Shown: piece by piece, positions 1-8,700 of the stretch | How positions within the stretch are numbered: position 1 is the stretch's first letter | Layout of the letters: the number at the start of each line of letters is the position of its first letter | Assembly (NCBI GenBank): GCA_018677115.1 | Contig: JAHHOC010000126.1 | Coordinates: 1 to 15,226, forward strand | Direction of reading: 5' to 3' | DNA: 15,226 nt | Source of the DNA: Arenicella sp. | GTDB taxonomy: Bacteria > Pseudomonadota > Gammaproteobacteria > Arenicellales > Arenicellaceae | Notes under the pieces: model-generated | Database searches by the model: none | Seen by the model: the letters and a program-made list of their open reading frames with translations, nothing else | Told to the model about the DNA's origin: nothing | Made by a program: the position numbers and the translations under genes

Positions 1-701
1 CGATAGACGAGGTAAATATAGACTTTGAAGTGTTAGGACCCTCGGAAGTCAACCAGGGAGAAAATGACGTATTATTGGTCGCCTGCCGGCGCAGTATTGT
101 CGATGATTATATTGATCTTGTAGAGGAAGCCGGACTTGAGCTCAATCAGGTTGATATTGATACCTACGCACTGGAGCGGGTGTATCGCTCGCAGAGTAAT
201 CTTGCATCGAACTCCGATCAGCCGGTAGCCCTGTTTGACATCGGATTCTTTGGTTCACATCTGGTGGTGCTTGACAGTGACCGTGTGCTGTATTCGCGGC
301 ACCAGAGTTTTGGCGCTGCGCAATTAATTAAGTTAATTCGTAAGGAGTACGGCGTGTCTGCCGAGGAAGCGCAGGAGATTCTGCATTCAACGCAACCGCC
401 TGCAGACTTTTTGGGAGCAGTGCAGGAACCCTTTGTCGAGATGTTGCGTCAGGAAATTAGCCGGGCGCTGCAGTTTTTTTACTCTTCGAGTTCTTATTCA
501 ACCATCGATAGCCTGGTGTTGTCAGGATCCAGCTGCGCCTTAAACGGGCTCGCCGGGGACCTGGAAGTTAAGATGAGAACCAAAGTCGCGGTATTAAATC
601 CGGTAGCCAACGTTGTGGTGCAGAGGAATAGAGATGCCATCGCTGAAGTGGCTCCCGGTCTGGCTATTGCCTATGGCTTATCGTTAAGAGGTTTAATGTA
701 A
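1..701 (+). CDS. pilM: PilM, type IV pilus actin-like ATPase (5' end outside window)
   Basis: PilM is a cytoplasmic actin-fold ATPase that binds the N-terminal tail of PilN and forms the inner ring of the type IV pilus alignment complex. The window enters mid-gene: the reading frame is open from base 3 and gives about 232 residues of a family that is usually about 350 long, so roughly the first third is missing. The first visible residues (IDEVNIDFEVLGPS) are typical of PilM. They are followed by an ACRRSIVDDY-type segment and by a VALFDIG stretch that fits the phosphate-binding part of an actin-like ATPase. The C-terminus (GLAIAYGLSLRGL) is also characteristic. The TAA stop shares one base with the ATG of pilN, so translation is probably coupled. 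Identification is secure from motifs and from the pilN-O-P-Q genes behind it. Confidence 0.95.
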   Translation, partial: IDEVNIDFEVLGPSEVNQGENDVLLVACRRSIVDDYIDLVEEAGLELNQVDIDTYALERVYRSQSNLASNSDQPVALFDIGFFGSHLVVLDSDRVLYSRHQSFGAAQLIKLIRKEYGVSAEEAQEILHSTQPPADFLGAVQEPFVEMLRQEISRALQFFYSSSSYSTIDSLVLSGSSCALNGLAGDLEVKMRTKVAVLNPVANVVVQRNRDAIAEVAPGLAIAYGLSLRGLM

Positions 702-1264
702 TGGCCAATATTAATCTGCTTCCATGGCGTGAAGCGCAGCGCAGAGAGCGCAATCGTATCACTTATATTATGTGTGCCGCGATGTGTGCCGGCGCAGTAT
801 TTTTGGTGTTTCTCGGCAAACTTATAATGGACGGTCAAATTTCCAAACAGGAAAGACGCAATGCGTATATTGAAACTGAAATTGGCAAGCTGACAAAAGT
901 TATCAAGGAAATTGAAGATCTTAAGGATAAGCGTGATGCCTTGCTGGCGAGAATGGAAGTTATTCAAACGCTACAGGAAAACCGCGCACAAATAGTTCAC
1001 GTATTTGATGACCTGGTCACTAAAATGCCTAAAGGAGTACTCTACGACAGCATTAACAAAACTTCAGGCCAACTCAGGATTACCGGCAGAGCTCAGTCGA
1101 ATGGGCGTGTATCTGCCCTTATGCGCAGCCTGGATGCTTCTGATTGGTTTGATAACGCTTCGTTGAAAGTTGTCGATGTAGTGGACCAGAATGGGTCCCT
1201 GGTCAGCAAATTTGATCTGGAAGTCAAAGAAGAGCGGAAAGATGATCGTATTGAGGGGCCATGA
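701..1264 (+). CDS. pilN: PilN, inner-membrane type IV pilus assembly protein
   Basis: PilN is a bitopic inner-membrane protein. Its cytoplasmic N-terminal tail docks into PilM and its periplasmic part pairs with PilO. The 187-residue product begins with the family signature INLLPWREA (residues 4-12). A hydrophobic segment follows at about residues 22-43, then a charged, probably coiled-coil stretch (about 45-95), then an alpha/beta periplasmic domain. The length is normal for the family. The start ATG overlaps the last base of the pilM stop. The gene ends in TGA inside ATGA, opening a 12-codon frame that runs to just before pilO (see findings). Confidence 0.95.
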   Translation: MANINLLPWREAQRRERNRITYIMCAAMCAGAVFLVFLGKLIMDGQISKQERRNAYIETEIGKLTKVIKEIEDLKDKRDALLARMEVIQTLQENRAQIVHVFDDLVTKMPKGVLYDSINKTSGQLRITGRAQSNGRVSALMRSLDASDWFDNASLKVVDVVDQNGSLVSKFDLEVKEERKDDRIEGP

Positions 1265-1300
1265 ATCAGCTGAGGCTATTCCGAGCGCAGAATAAATAAT

Positions 1301-1906
1301 ATGAACTTAGTAGAAGAATTAAGCAATATAGACTTCAATGATTTTGCGTCGTGGACACGTCGCGTTAAATTGCTTGTGGCGGGTGTCGCGTGCGTTGCCA
1401 TTATAATCGCCGGCTATAACCTGGTTATAAAAGATCAGCGGGCCGAACTGGCGCAATTGGAGCGCAAGGAACCCCAGCTGAAGAACTCATATCTTGAAAA
1501 GAAAGCGCTGGCCATTAACCTCGATGCCTACAAGGCGCAGATGGTTGAAGCGGAAGAAACCTTTGGAGTCCTGTTAAAGCAGTTGCCGAACGAGAGTGAG
1601 ATCCCTGATCTGTTGATTGATATGACACAGGTCGGTCTGTCCAGGGGATTGCAGTTTGAGCAAATTAAACCCGGTAATACGATTGAAAAGGATTTCTACG
1701 CGGAAAAACTGGTTAACATCAAGGCCAACGGGGAATATCACCAGATTGCAAATTTTGTCAGTGACATTGCCGCCTTGCCAAGGATCATCAACGTGGACAA
1801 TTTCAAGCTGAAAAGGGGGCCTGACGGCGGCAACAACCTGACGTTAGAAGCAGTAACAAAAACCTATCACTATGTGGAAGAAAGCTATGTTAGTGACGGA
1901 TCCTGA
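1301..1906 (+). CDS. pilO: PilO, inner-membrane type IV pilus assembly protein
   Basis: PilO forms heterodimers with PilN in the periplasm and connects the inner-membrane platform to the lipoprotein PilP. The 201-residue product has the usual order: a short cytoplasmic N-terminus ending in WTRRVK, one transmembrane segment (about residues 23-43, VKLLVAGVACVAIIIAGYNL), a coiled coil (about 46-95), and a ferredoxin-like periplasmic domain containing the conserved LLKQLPNESEIPDLL and GLSRGLQFEQIKPG stretches. The ATG lies 36 bases after pilN. The 3' end overlaps the preferred pilP start by 20 bases. Assignment is firm from sequence and position. Confidence 0.95.
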   Translation: MNLVEELSNIDFNDFASWTRRVKLLVAGVACVAIIIAGYNLVIKDQRAELAQLERKEPQLKNSYLEKKALAINLDAYKAQMVEAEETFGVLLKQLPNESEIPDLLIDMTQVGLSRGLQFEQIKPGNTIEKDFYAEKLVNIKANGEYHQIANFVSDIAALPRIINVDNFKLKRGPDGGNNLTLEAVTKTYHYVEESYVSDGS

Positions 1907-2483
1907 TAGTTCCTCATTGATTCGGCTTTCGAGTGAATCTGCAACGTTGTGCGCGGCAGCTCGCAGGCTTGCTCTGTTGTGCGTTGCCTGTTTCACATTG
2001 CTGGGTTGCCAGAGTTCTGAGTTATCCGATCTTGAGGAATTCGTGACTACGGCCTATCAGGATAAGAAGCCTGAAATCGAGCCATTGCCGGAAATTCAAC
2101 CTTACACAGGATTCGAGTACTCCGCAGCAGATGAAAACGATCCATTTGGTGAAAGTAACATAGTTACCACCCGGGCTGGAGACTCGCCGGTTGCCGGCGG
2201 GATTGGCCCGGATCAAAACCGACGCAGGGAGCCATTGGAAGAATATCCACTCGATGCTCTCAAACTGGTCGGCACGATGGAAAAAGAGACGCGGCCCTGG
2301 GTAATAGTGCAGACGTCGGAAGGAACTGCTCACCGTGCGACGGTGGGCAATTATATGGGGCAGAACGAAGGCAAGATTAAACAGATCAGGCTGGATGAGC
2401 AAGCCGTTGTTTTGGTTGAATTGGTACGAAACAGTGCCGGTCGCTGGGTAACGCGGGAAGTTGAGATAACAATCGATGAATAA
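1887..2483 (+). CDS. pilP: PilP, type IV pilus inner-membrane lipoprotein
   Basis: PilP is a lipoprotein that links the PilN/PilO dimer to the N-domains of the PilQ secretin. Visible features are a hydrophobic signal segment ending in a lipobox LLGC (lipidated Cys at residue 41 of this start), the SSELSDLEEFV stretch that follows the lipid anchor, a flexible proline/acid-rich linker, and a C-terminal beta domain around PLDALKLVGTMEKETRPWVIV. The ATG at 1887 was chosen because a GGAAG ribosome site lies 6 bases upstream. ATG 1872 in the same frame has no such site, and a TTG at 1947 would give a shorter, more normal signal peptide. With 1887 the region before the hydrophobic core is unusually long for a lipoprotein, so the start is less certain than the identity. 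The 5' end overlaps pilO. Confidence 0.92.
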   Translation: MLVTDPDSSSLIRLSSESATLCAAARRLALLCVACFTLLGCQSSELSDLEEFVTTAYQDKKPEIEPLPEIQPYTGFEYSAADENDPFGESNIVTTRAGDSPVAGGIGPDQNRRREPLEEYPLDALKLVGTMEKETRPWVIVQTSEGTAHRATVGNYMGQNEGKIKQIRLDEQAVVLVELVRNSAGRWVTREVEITIDE

Positions 2484-2502
2484 CATTTGCAGGAAAAACA
2501 TT

Positions 2503-4827
2503 ATGAGAGCTATGCGATATCATGCTTCGACAAAATTAAAGCGATTGATGCTTGCCTCCGTTGTTTTGTTCGCCGGCATCGGATTAGCTAGCGGAGGCTT
2601 TGCTGGAAGCGTCGTTTCCTCAAGTTACGCACAGGAGTCGGCCAATTTGACTGGTATCATCTACAGCAAACTGGCTGGCAATGATGTGCAGATAAATCTG
2701 GTCACAGATGGAGAGGTGGGCGAACCCGGGAGTTTCAGCACCGACAATCCAGCGCGAATCGCACTCGATTTTTTTGGTCTGCGCAAACAAATGGCGGCTG
2801 ACACAATAGATATAGATGCGGGTCAGGTGGAGAGCGTGGTAGCAATTGAGACCCCCGATCGTACGCGCATCATTGTTAATCTGGTGAATACAGCACGTTA
2901 CGATGTAGCACCTTCCGAAAACGGTTATGCAATCACCGTGTTCAACACTCAATTCGATGATAGTGAAGGTGTTGAGCCAAAGCCTTTTGCCAAACGGCCG
3001 GATATTGTTCCTGACACCGATGTTACCAACATTGATTTTCGTCGCTCAGAAGCCGGTGGCGGCAGCCTGACAGTTGATCTCAGTGATGATGGAGTGACCA
3101 TAGATACACGCGAACGCGACGGCGAAATTATCGTCGACATTCTTGGCGTCAATCTACCTAAAGAATTGGAACGCAGGCTGGACGTGATTGATTTTGCCAC
3201 CCCGGTAAGAATGGTCGATGCCTTTCAAAATAGCGACAACGTTCGTTTGGTGATCGTGCCGCAGGGAAAGTATCAGCATCTGTCTTTTCAATCGGGTAAC
3301 CGCTTTACCCTGGTTGTTGACCCGATCGTGGAAACTGTCGAAGACAAGCGTAAGGAAGAGGACCTTGCTCTCGGTTATGAAGGCGAGCGCCTGTCTATAA
3401 ATTTCCAGAAAATTGATGTGCGTTCTGCGCTCGCTGTAATTGCCGATTTTACTGGTATTAATTTCGTCACCAGCGATTCAGTCCAAGGTGAAATCACCAT
3501 CAATCTTAAAAATGTGCCGTGGGATCAGGCATTGGACGTGATAATGAGAACCAAGGGCCTTGCTAAACGCGAGAGGGGCAATGTTATCTGGGTGGCTCCG
3601 GCAGCTGAAATTGCTAAGGTTGAAGAAGATGAATTAAAAGCAAACGCGCTGGTGGAGGAGTTTGCACCACTTGTTTCTGAGATCATCCAGATTAATTACG
3701 CCAAGGCCAAAGATATAGCCGAAGTGATCAAGTCGGTAAAAGTTGTACGTCAGGGTAATGTAGCGTCGACGTCGTCTTTCAGTGGTACTCAGCGAGCTTC
3801 CCTGAATGTGACTGAGACCGACAAGAATTCCCTGTTGACTGCTCGCGGCAGCGTCACCGTCGATGAAAGAACTAACAGTCTGTTGGTTCAGGATGTCGCT
3901 GATAAAATCCAGGAACTCAGGAATCTGATTAACAAGCTCGATAAACCGGTGCGCCAGGTATTGATCGAGACCAGAATTGTGGAAGCCAGTGATACCTTCA
4001 GCAAGGAGTTAGGTGCCCGCCTCGGATTCCAGCGGATAACCACCAACGCCCGCTTGCCCGGTCAGTCAGGATCGGATATTGGCACTTTTGTAGGCAGTGG
4101 CACGACAGAAGGCCTGTTCACAATATCGGATCCTGATCGCCAGGATGTCGATTCTGACAACAATGGTATCCGCGATACGGTTTATGATGCTTCACGCAAT
4201 ACGCCCGGCGGCCTGTCGGTTGATTTGGGAGCGAATGGCATTGAGGGCAACCTGCCCGCGTCCTACGCGTTTGATATATTCAAGGCCGGCATTGGCTATG
4301 AGCACCTGATAACGCTGGAGCTATCCGCACTCGAAGCTGATGGCCGGGGCAAGATCGTTGCCAGCCCACGCCTGGTAACAGCAAATCAGAAGGAAGCGAT
4401 CATCAAGCAAGGTGAAGAGCGTGTGTTTACAGTGATCAGCGATGACAATGTCGAAGTGGAAACAAAAGAAGCAGTTCTGGCACTTGAGGTGACTCCGCAG
4501 ATAACCCCGGATGATCGCGTGATACTTGATGTGAAGATAACCCAGGATTCATTTATTCCTTTAGGTGCCGGTGGTGGCCAGAACGTCGCTGCAGCCTTGC
4601 GCAAAAAAGAAATAGTGACACAGGTCCTGACCAATAATGGCGAAACCATTGTGATTGGTGGTATCTATCAGGAAGAATATCAGTACGGTGAAACCAAGGT
4701 TCCGATTCTGGGCGATTTGCCATTTATCGGAAATCTATTTAAGAAAAAATCGACGCGAGACGATCGCACAGAACTATTGATCTTTTTAACACCTAAAATC
4801 ATCAGCCCTAAATTGAATTTAGGATAA
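2503..4827 (+). CDS. pilQ: PilQ, type IV pilus outer-membrane secretin
   Basis: PilQ oligomerises into the outer-membrane channel through which the pilus passes. The 774-residue product starts with a Sec signal peptide (Lys/Arg-rich N-terminus, hydrophobic core about residues 15-35, likely cleavage after SYA at residue 43). Two AMIN-type peptidoglycan-binding regions follow (about 50-150 and 185-280), then a secretin short N-terminal domain (about 300-370, with INLKNVPWDQALDVIM), an N1/KH-like domain (about 400-490) and the secretin pore domain (about 495-774). The pore domain ends with the conserved GDLPFIGNLFKKK and LLIFLTPKII. The start at 2503 is preferred because AGGAAA lies 7-12 bases upstream; ATG 2476 in frame overlaps the end of pilP and has no clear site. 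A 15-residue Asp/Asn-rich insert at residues 548-562 resembles a calcium loop (see findings). Confidence 0.96.
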   Translation: MRAMRYHASTKLKRLMLASVVLFAGIGLASGGFAGSVVSSSYAQESANLTGIIYSKLAGNDVQINLVTDGEVGEPGSFSTDNPARIALDFFGLRKQMAADTIDIDAGQVESVVAIETPDRTRIIVNLVNTARYDVAPSENGYAITVFNTQFDDSEGVEPKPFAKRPDIVPDTDVTNIDFRRSEAGGGSLTVDLSDDGVTIDTRERDGEIIVDILGVNLPKELERRLDVIDFATPVRMVDAFQNSDNVRLVIVPQGKYQHLSFQSGNRFTLVVDPIVETVEDKRKEEDLALGYEGERLSINFQKIDVRSALAVIADFTGINFVTSDSVQGEITINLKNVPWDQALDVIMRTKGLAKRERGNVIWVAPAAEIAKVEEDELKANALVEEFAPLVSEIIQINYAKAKDIAEVIKSVKVVRQGNVASTSSFSGTQRASLNVTETDKNSLLTARGSVTVDERTNSLLVQDVADKIQELRNLINKLDKPVRQVLIETRIVEASDTFSKELGARLGFQRITTNARLPGQSGSDIGTFVGSGTTEGLFTISDPDRQDVDSDNNGIRDTVYDASRNTPGGLSVDLGANGIEGNLPASYAFDIFKAGIGYEHLITLELSALEADGRGKIVASPRLVTANQKEAIIKQGEERVFTVISDDNVEVETKEAVLALEVTPQITPDDRVILDVKITQDSFIPLGAGGGQNVAAALRKKEIVTQVLTNNGETIVIGGIYQEEYQYGETKVPILGDLPFIGNLFKKKSTRDDRTELLIFLTPKIISPKLNLG

Positions 4828-4850
4828 TCATCCCGATATTTAATCCGTCA

Positions 4851-4881
4851 GCAAAAGCAGGAGTGTTGCTCCTGCTTTTGC
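4851..4881 (+). terminator. Probable intrinsic terminator after pilQ
   Basis: There is a perfect 13-bp inverted repeat, GCAAAAGCAGGAG / CTCCTGCTTTTGC, with a 5-base loop (TGTTG), starting 23 bases after the pilQ stop. The right arm ends in TTTT and the left arm carries AAAA, so the hairpin could stop transcription from either side. The T-run after the GC-rich core is short, which lowers certainty about efficiency. It would end the pil operon before aroK. Confidence 0.75.
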
Positions 4882-4940
4882 ATTATGATTGGGCCCCGCC
4901 ACTCTGTGGCCGCGGGCGGCACTATTGGAACAGTTAGCGA

Positions 4941-5447
4941 ATGCAGAATATTATATTGATTGGGCCCATGGGGTCAGGTAAAACAACTGTTGGTAAGCAG
5001 TTGGCAAAGCGTACCCGCATGGATTTCGTGGATTCGGATCATATGATCGAAGAACGTTGCGGGGTGTCGATTTCGACTATCTTCGACATAGAGGGGGAAG
5101 AGGGATTTCGCAAACGGGAAACCAAAATGTTAACTGAGCTGTGTGCCAGGAACGGCATCGTCCTGGCTACCGGTGGTGGCGCTATCGCCAGTGAAGAAAA
5201 CCGTAGACTGCTGCGTAAGCGGGGCTTTGTGGTTTATTTGAAAACGTCGGTCGAAACTCAGCTGGCAAGGACGCACAAGACCCAGAATCGCCCGCTGCTG
5301 GAAAATGTAGATGCCGAGGAAAAGCTAACTCAACTGATGAACGAGCGCGGAAAGCTGTATGAACAGGAGGCTGACCTGACGGTCATATCCGGTGACCGAG
5401 TGGTATCCAAGGTGGTTGAGGAAATATTGCAGGTGGTAGACAAATAG
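4941..5447 (+). CDS. aroK: Shikimate kinase
   Basis: Cytoplasmic enzyme that phosphorylates shikimate to shikimate 3-phosphate with ATP, the fifth step of the shikimate pathway to chorismate and aromatic amino acids. The 168-residue product has the normal family length. It shows a Walker A loop GPMGSGKTT (residues 8-16), substrate-binding D31/D33 (DSDxxIE), R57 in FRKRE, the TGGG motif (77-80), the lid arginine R117 in NRPLL, and R136. The ATG has only a weak upstream GGAAC. Its neighbour in this gene cluster is usually aroB, which is missing here. A terminator-like hairpin separates the gene from pilQ, so its own promoter or read-through must drive it. The aroK rather than aroL label rests on gene order. 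Confidence 0.94.
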   Translation: MQNIILIGPMGSGKTTVGKQLAKRTRMDFVDSDHMIEERCGVSISTIFDIEGEEGFRKRETKMLTELCARNGIVLATGGGAIASEENRRLLRKRGFVVYLKTSVETQLARTHKTQNRPLLENVDAEEKLTQLMNERGKLYEQEADLTVISGDRVVSKVVEEILQVVDK

Positions 5448-5516
5448 GCCCCGCTGAAACAGCCTTTTGATCCAGTAATTGCAGGCCTCTTGCGCCGTTT
5501 CCCACAGGGCTGTGAA

Positions 5517-5545
5517 GTGACTTTCATACCTGTATAAAGTATAAT
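5517..5545 (+). promoter_or_regulatory. Candidate sigma-70 promoter for gltBD
   Basis: GTGACT (5517-5522, 4 of 6 matches to the -35 consensus) lies 17 bases before a perfect TATAAT (5540-5545). A second -10-like TATAAA sits at 5533-5538. Transcription would begin near 5552, leaving a leader of about 230 bases before the gltB start. Nearby sites for nitrogen-responsive regulators were not recognised. This is a sequence prediction only. Confidence 0.55.
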
Positions 5546-5625
5546 CCCCATCCTTTTTTGACGCCCTGCAGGCGAATGCCCAGGTGTTGCCCGCGACAGT
5601 ATTATTTCGATGCATCATTCTCGCT

Positions 5626-5663
5626 CGATGCCCCCAGAGCTATGTGGCAATGGGCGGGCATCG
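5626..5663 (+). promoter_or_regulatory. Hairpin in the gltB leader
   Basis: CGATGCCC (5626-5633) and GGGCATCG (5656-5663) form a perfect 8-bp stem. It can be extended by CCA/TGG across a 2-base bulge, leaving a loop of about 14 bases. It is not followed by a T-run, so it is unlikely to be a simple terminator. It does not match a riboswitch class that I recognise. A role in transcript stability or leader regulation is possible but unproven. Confidence 0.35.
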
Positions 5664-5784
5664 CAACTGATTAAGCACGACATGTTTGGCAGAACAATGC
5701 GGTGCGCGGCAGATTACACAAGGGTAGTTGCTGGATTGCCATAGCACGGCAAAATAACTCAAGACAGTCGAACCGGTATCGCAA

Positions 5785-8700
5785 GTGACAAAAGTTCCAC
5801 AGCAAAATGATGGTAATGATCAATACCCTCTGTACCACGATGGCGGAGGCTTGTATCGGTCTGAATTTGAGCGCGACAATTGTGGCTTCGGGCTTATCGC
5901 CAATATGGATGGCGAAGCCAGCCATTGGCTGATAAAGACGGCAATAGGTGCGCTGGCCCGTTTAACCCATCGTGGTGCGGTCGCGGCGGATGGCAAAACA
6001 GGGGATGGTAGTGGTTTGTTAATCAGTATGCCTGATGTATTTATGCGCCGCGTGGCAAAACAACACAGCATCGAATTGGCTCCGCTTTTCGCGACCGGGT
6101 TGGTGTTTCTCAATTCGCAGCCCAGTCTGGCAGAAGAGGCTCGTTCCCGTTTAAACGAGCATTTACAAGCCCAGGGGCTGAATGTCTGTGGCTGGCGGAC
6201 AGTGCCACTGGATTTGACGGCGTTGGGCGAGCAGGCGAAAGCATCGCTACCACACATACAACAGGTTTTTGTCAGCGCGGCGCAAGAGCTGCAACAGGAA
6301 GAATTAGAACGGCGGCTGTTTCTGGCCCGCCGCGCCACCGAAAAGCAGGTCAGTGGCGAAGACCAGCAGTTTTATATCCCCAGTTTGTCGAGCCGAGTGA
6401 TTCTCTACAAAGGTTTGGTAATGCCGGAGTATCTGCCGGTGTTTTTCCAGGACCTGAATGATCCCGAGATGGCCGCTTCGCTTTGTTTATTTCACCAGCG
6501 TTTTTCTACCAATACCCTACCCCAGTGGCGGTTAGCGCAACCGTTTCGATACCTGGCTCACAATGGTGAAATAAATACCATAAAGGGTAACCGCAACTGG
6601 GCCATGGCGCGCGGCAGTAAGCTCACCTCCAGCACTTTTCCAAAGCTTGGCGAGGCCCATCCTTTTGTCACTGCCAACGGTTCTGATTCCATGAGTCTGG
6701 ACAATATGCTGGAAGTCCTGTTGATGGGAGGCATGGATATTTTTAGAGCCACCCAGACCCTGGTGCCGCCGGCCTGGCAAAACGCAGAACATATTGATCC
6801 TGACCTAAAGGCCTTCTATCGATTCCAGGCAATTCATACTGAGCCATGGGATGGTCCAGCCGGCATTGTGCTGACTGATGGGCGTTACGCATGCTGCGCA
6901 TTGGATCGCAATGGACTGAGGCCAGCTCGCTACGTTATTACCAAAGACCGCACCATCACATTGGCTTCAGAAACCGGTGTGTATGACTATAAACAATCCG
7001 AAGTGGTCGAGAAGGGCCGCTTGAAGCCCGGTGAAATGCTGGCGGTGGATACGCATAACGGCACATTAATCAGCCCCCAGCAAGTACATGAAAAAATTAA
7101 GTCACAACACCCGTATAAGCAGTGGCTGAAAAAAAATGTGGTACGGCTGAAGTCCGCGCTTACTGAAGAGGAAGCGACCCTTGCGATAACCGAAAGTTCG
7201 TTACGCATCTATCAGAAAATGTTCCAGATATGCGGTGAAGAGCGTACTGATGTACTGCGTATTCTTGCCGAATCGGCGCTTGAGGCAACCGGTTCTATGG
7301 GTGATGACACACCGATGGCAGTTTTGTCGTTACGGCATCGATTGTTGAGTGATTACTTTCGGCAACAATTCGCACAGGTAACGAACCCGCCTATTGATCC
7401 TATTCGAGAGCAGATAGTGATGTCGCTGGAGACCTACTTTGGCAGCGAGAGCAGTTTATTTGATGTTAATGAATCAATGGCTAAAGCCATTGTTGTTGAC
7501 TCTCCGGTTCTATCCACCGGTAAGTATCTGCGACTGTTGGCAAATGACGACGAAGATTTCAGGCATTGTGAAATCGATATCACCTTCGCTGACACGTCCA
7601 GTCTGCAAACCCGCCTGAAAGAGATTTGTGAGGAAGCGCGCACTGCAGTGGAGTCCGGCTGTAGAATTGTAGTTTTGTCTGATCGGGCAATTGCCCGCAA
7701 CAGGTTGCCTGTGCAAGCGCTGCTGGCCACCGGCGCGGTACACCATCATCTGACCCGTGAAGGAATACGCTGCAACGCTAATATTGTGGTCGACACAGCC
7801 ACCGCCCGTGACTCTCACCAGTTTGCCGTGCTCATTGGCTATGGGGCCACGGCGGTGCATCCATACCTGGCTTTTGAAACCGTCATTGATATGGCGCGCA
7901 GTGGAGATCTGCAGGGTGATTTGAGTGGCTTGCTGCGCTCCTATCGCAAGGGCGTTAATAAGGGTCTGTATAAAATAATCTCCAAAATGGGGATTTCCAC
8001 GATTCACAGCTATCGCGGTGCACAATTATTTGAAGCAGTCGGGCTTGCTGAAGAAGTTATAGATTTCTGTTTCCGCGGCACTACCAGTCGTATCCAGGGT
8101 GCCGGTTTTGCAGATCTAGAGCACGATCAGCGCGTGTTGCGTGATTTCGCATGGGACCCTACAACCAGTCTTGATCAAGGTGGTTTATTGAAATATATCC
8201 ATGGCGGCGAGTACCACGCTTATAATCCGGACGTCGTGCAAACCCTGCATGCTGCAGTTGAGAGTGGTGACTATTCCTTGTACCGCGATTACGCTGATGT
8301 GGTGAATAAGCGTACGCCGATGGTGCTGCGTGATTTACTCGGTTTGAATGAAGCAGTTGAACCGGTTGCTTTGCAAGACGTGGAACCCTGGGAAGATATT
8401 GTATTGCGCTTTGACAGTGCCGGCATGTCTTTGGGGGCACTCTCACCGGAGGCACATGAGTCGCTGGCTGAAGCAATGAATACGCTGGGTGGCAGGTCTA
8501 ATTCGGGCGAGGGCGGAGAGGATGAGGCACGCTATGGAACCGTAAAAATGTCTAAAATTAAGCAGGTAGCATCCGGTCGTTTTGGTGTAACACCACACTA
8601 TCTGGTTAATGCGGAAGTGTTGCAGATAAAGGTGGCGCAGGGAGCAAAACCAGGCGAAGGTGGACAGTTACCCGGCCATAAGGTTAATGAGCTGATTGCC

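Larger units (their letters stand above)
5448..5784 (+). other. Gene-free region between aroK and gltB; no aroB or damX
   Basis: These 337 bases hold no convincing gene. They contain a sigma-70-like promoter and a hairpin (listed separately) and a weak small hairpin (GCTG-AAA-CAGC then CTTTT, 5453-5468) just after the aroK stop. I looked for remnants of 3-dehydroquinate synthase or a SPOR-domain protein in the frames reaching this region and saw none. A 44-codon frame at 5610-5744 has no recognisable features. The stretch probably serves as the promoter and 5' leader of gltB. Confidence 0.7.

Noticed and set aside
1872..1886. Upstream ATG as the start of pilP
   Set aside because: No ribosome site precedes it and it would further lengthen an already long lipoprotein N-region; 1887 has GGAAG upstream.
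2476..2502. Upstream ATG as the start of pilQ
   Set aside because: It overlaps the end of pilP, has no ribosome site and would lengthen the signal peptide N-region; ATG 2503 has AGGAAA at a good distance.
5453..5468. GCTG-AAA-CAGC hairpin followed by CTTTT after aroK, as a terminator
   Set aside because: The stem is only 4 bp and the T-run only four bases, too weak to call.
5610..5744. 44-codon open frame in the aroK-gltB gap
   Set aside because: It has no ribosome site, no recognisable motif and an unremarkable composition; it overlaps the leader hairpin and looks like chance.
5820..6338. 172-codon open frame on the - strand inside gltB
   Set aside because: It lies wholly within the well-supported gltB coding frame and its product (Ser/Arg/Ala-rich) shows no family features; it is an antisense shadow. 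The same applies to the other long - strand frames across pilP, pilQ, gltB, gltD and hemE.
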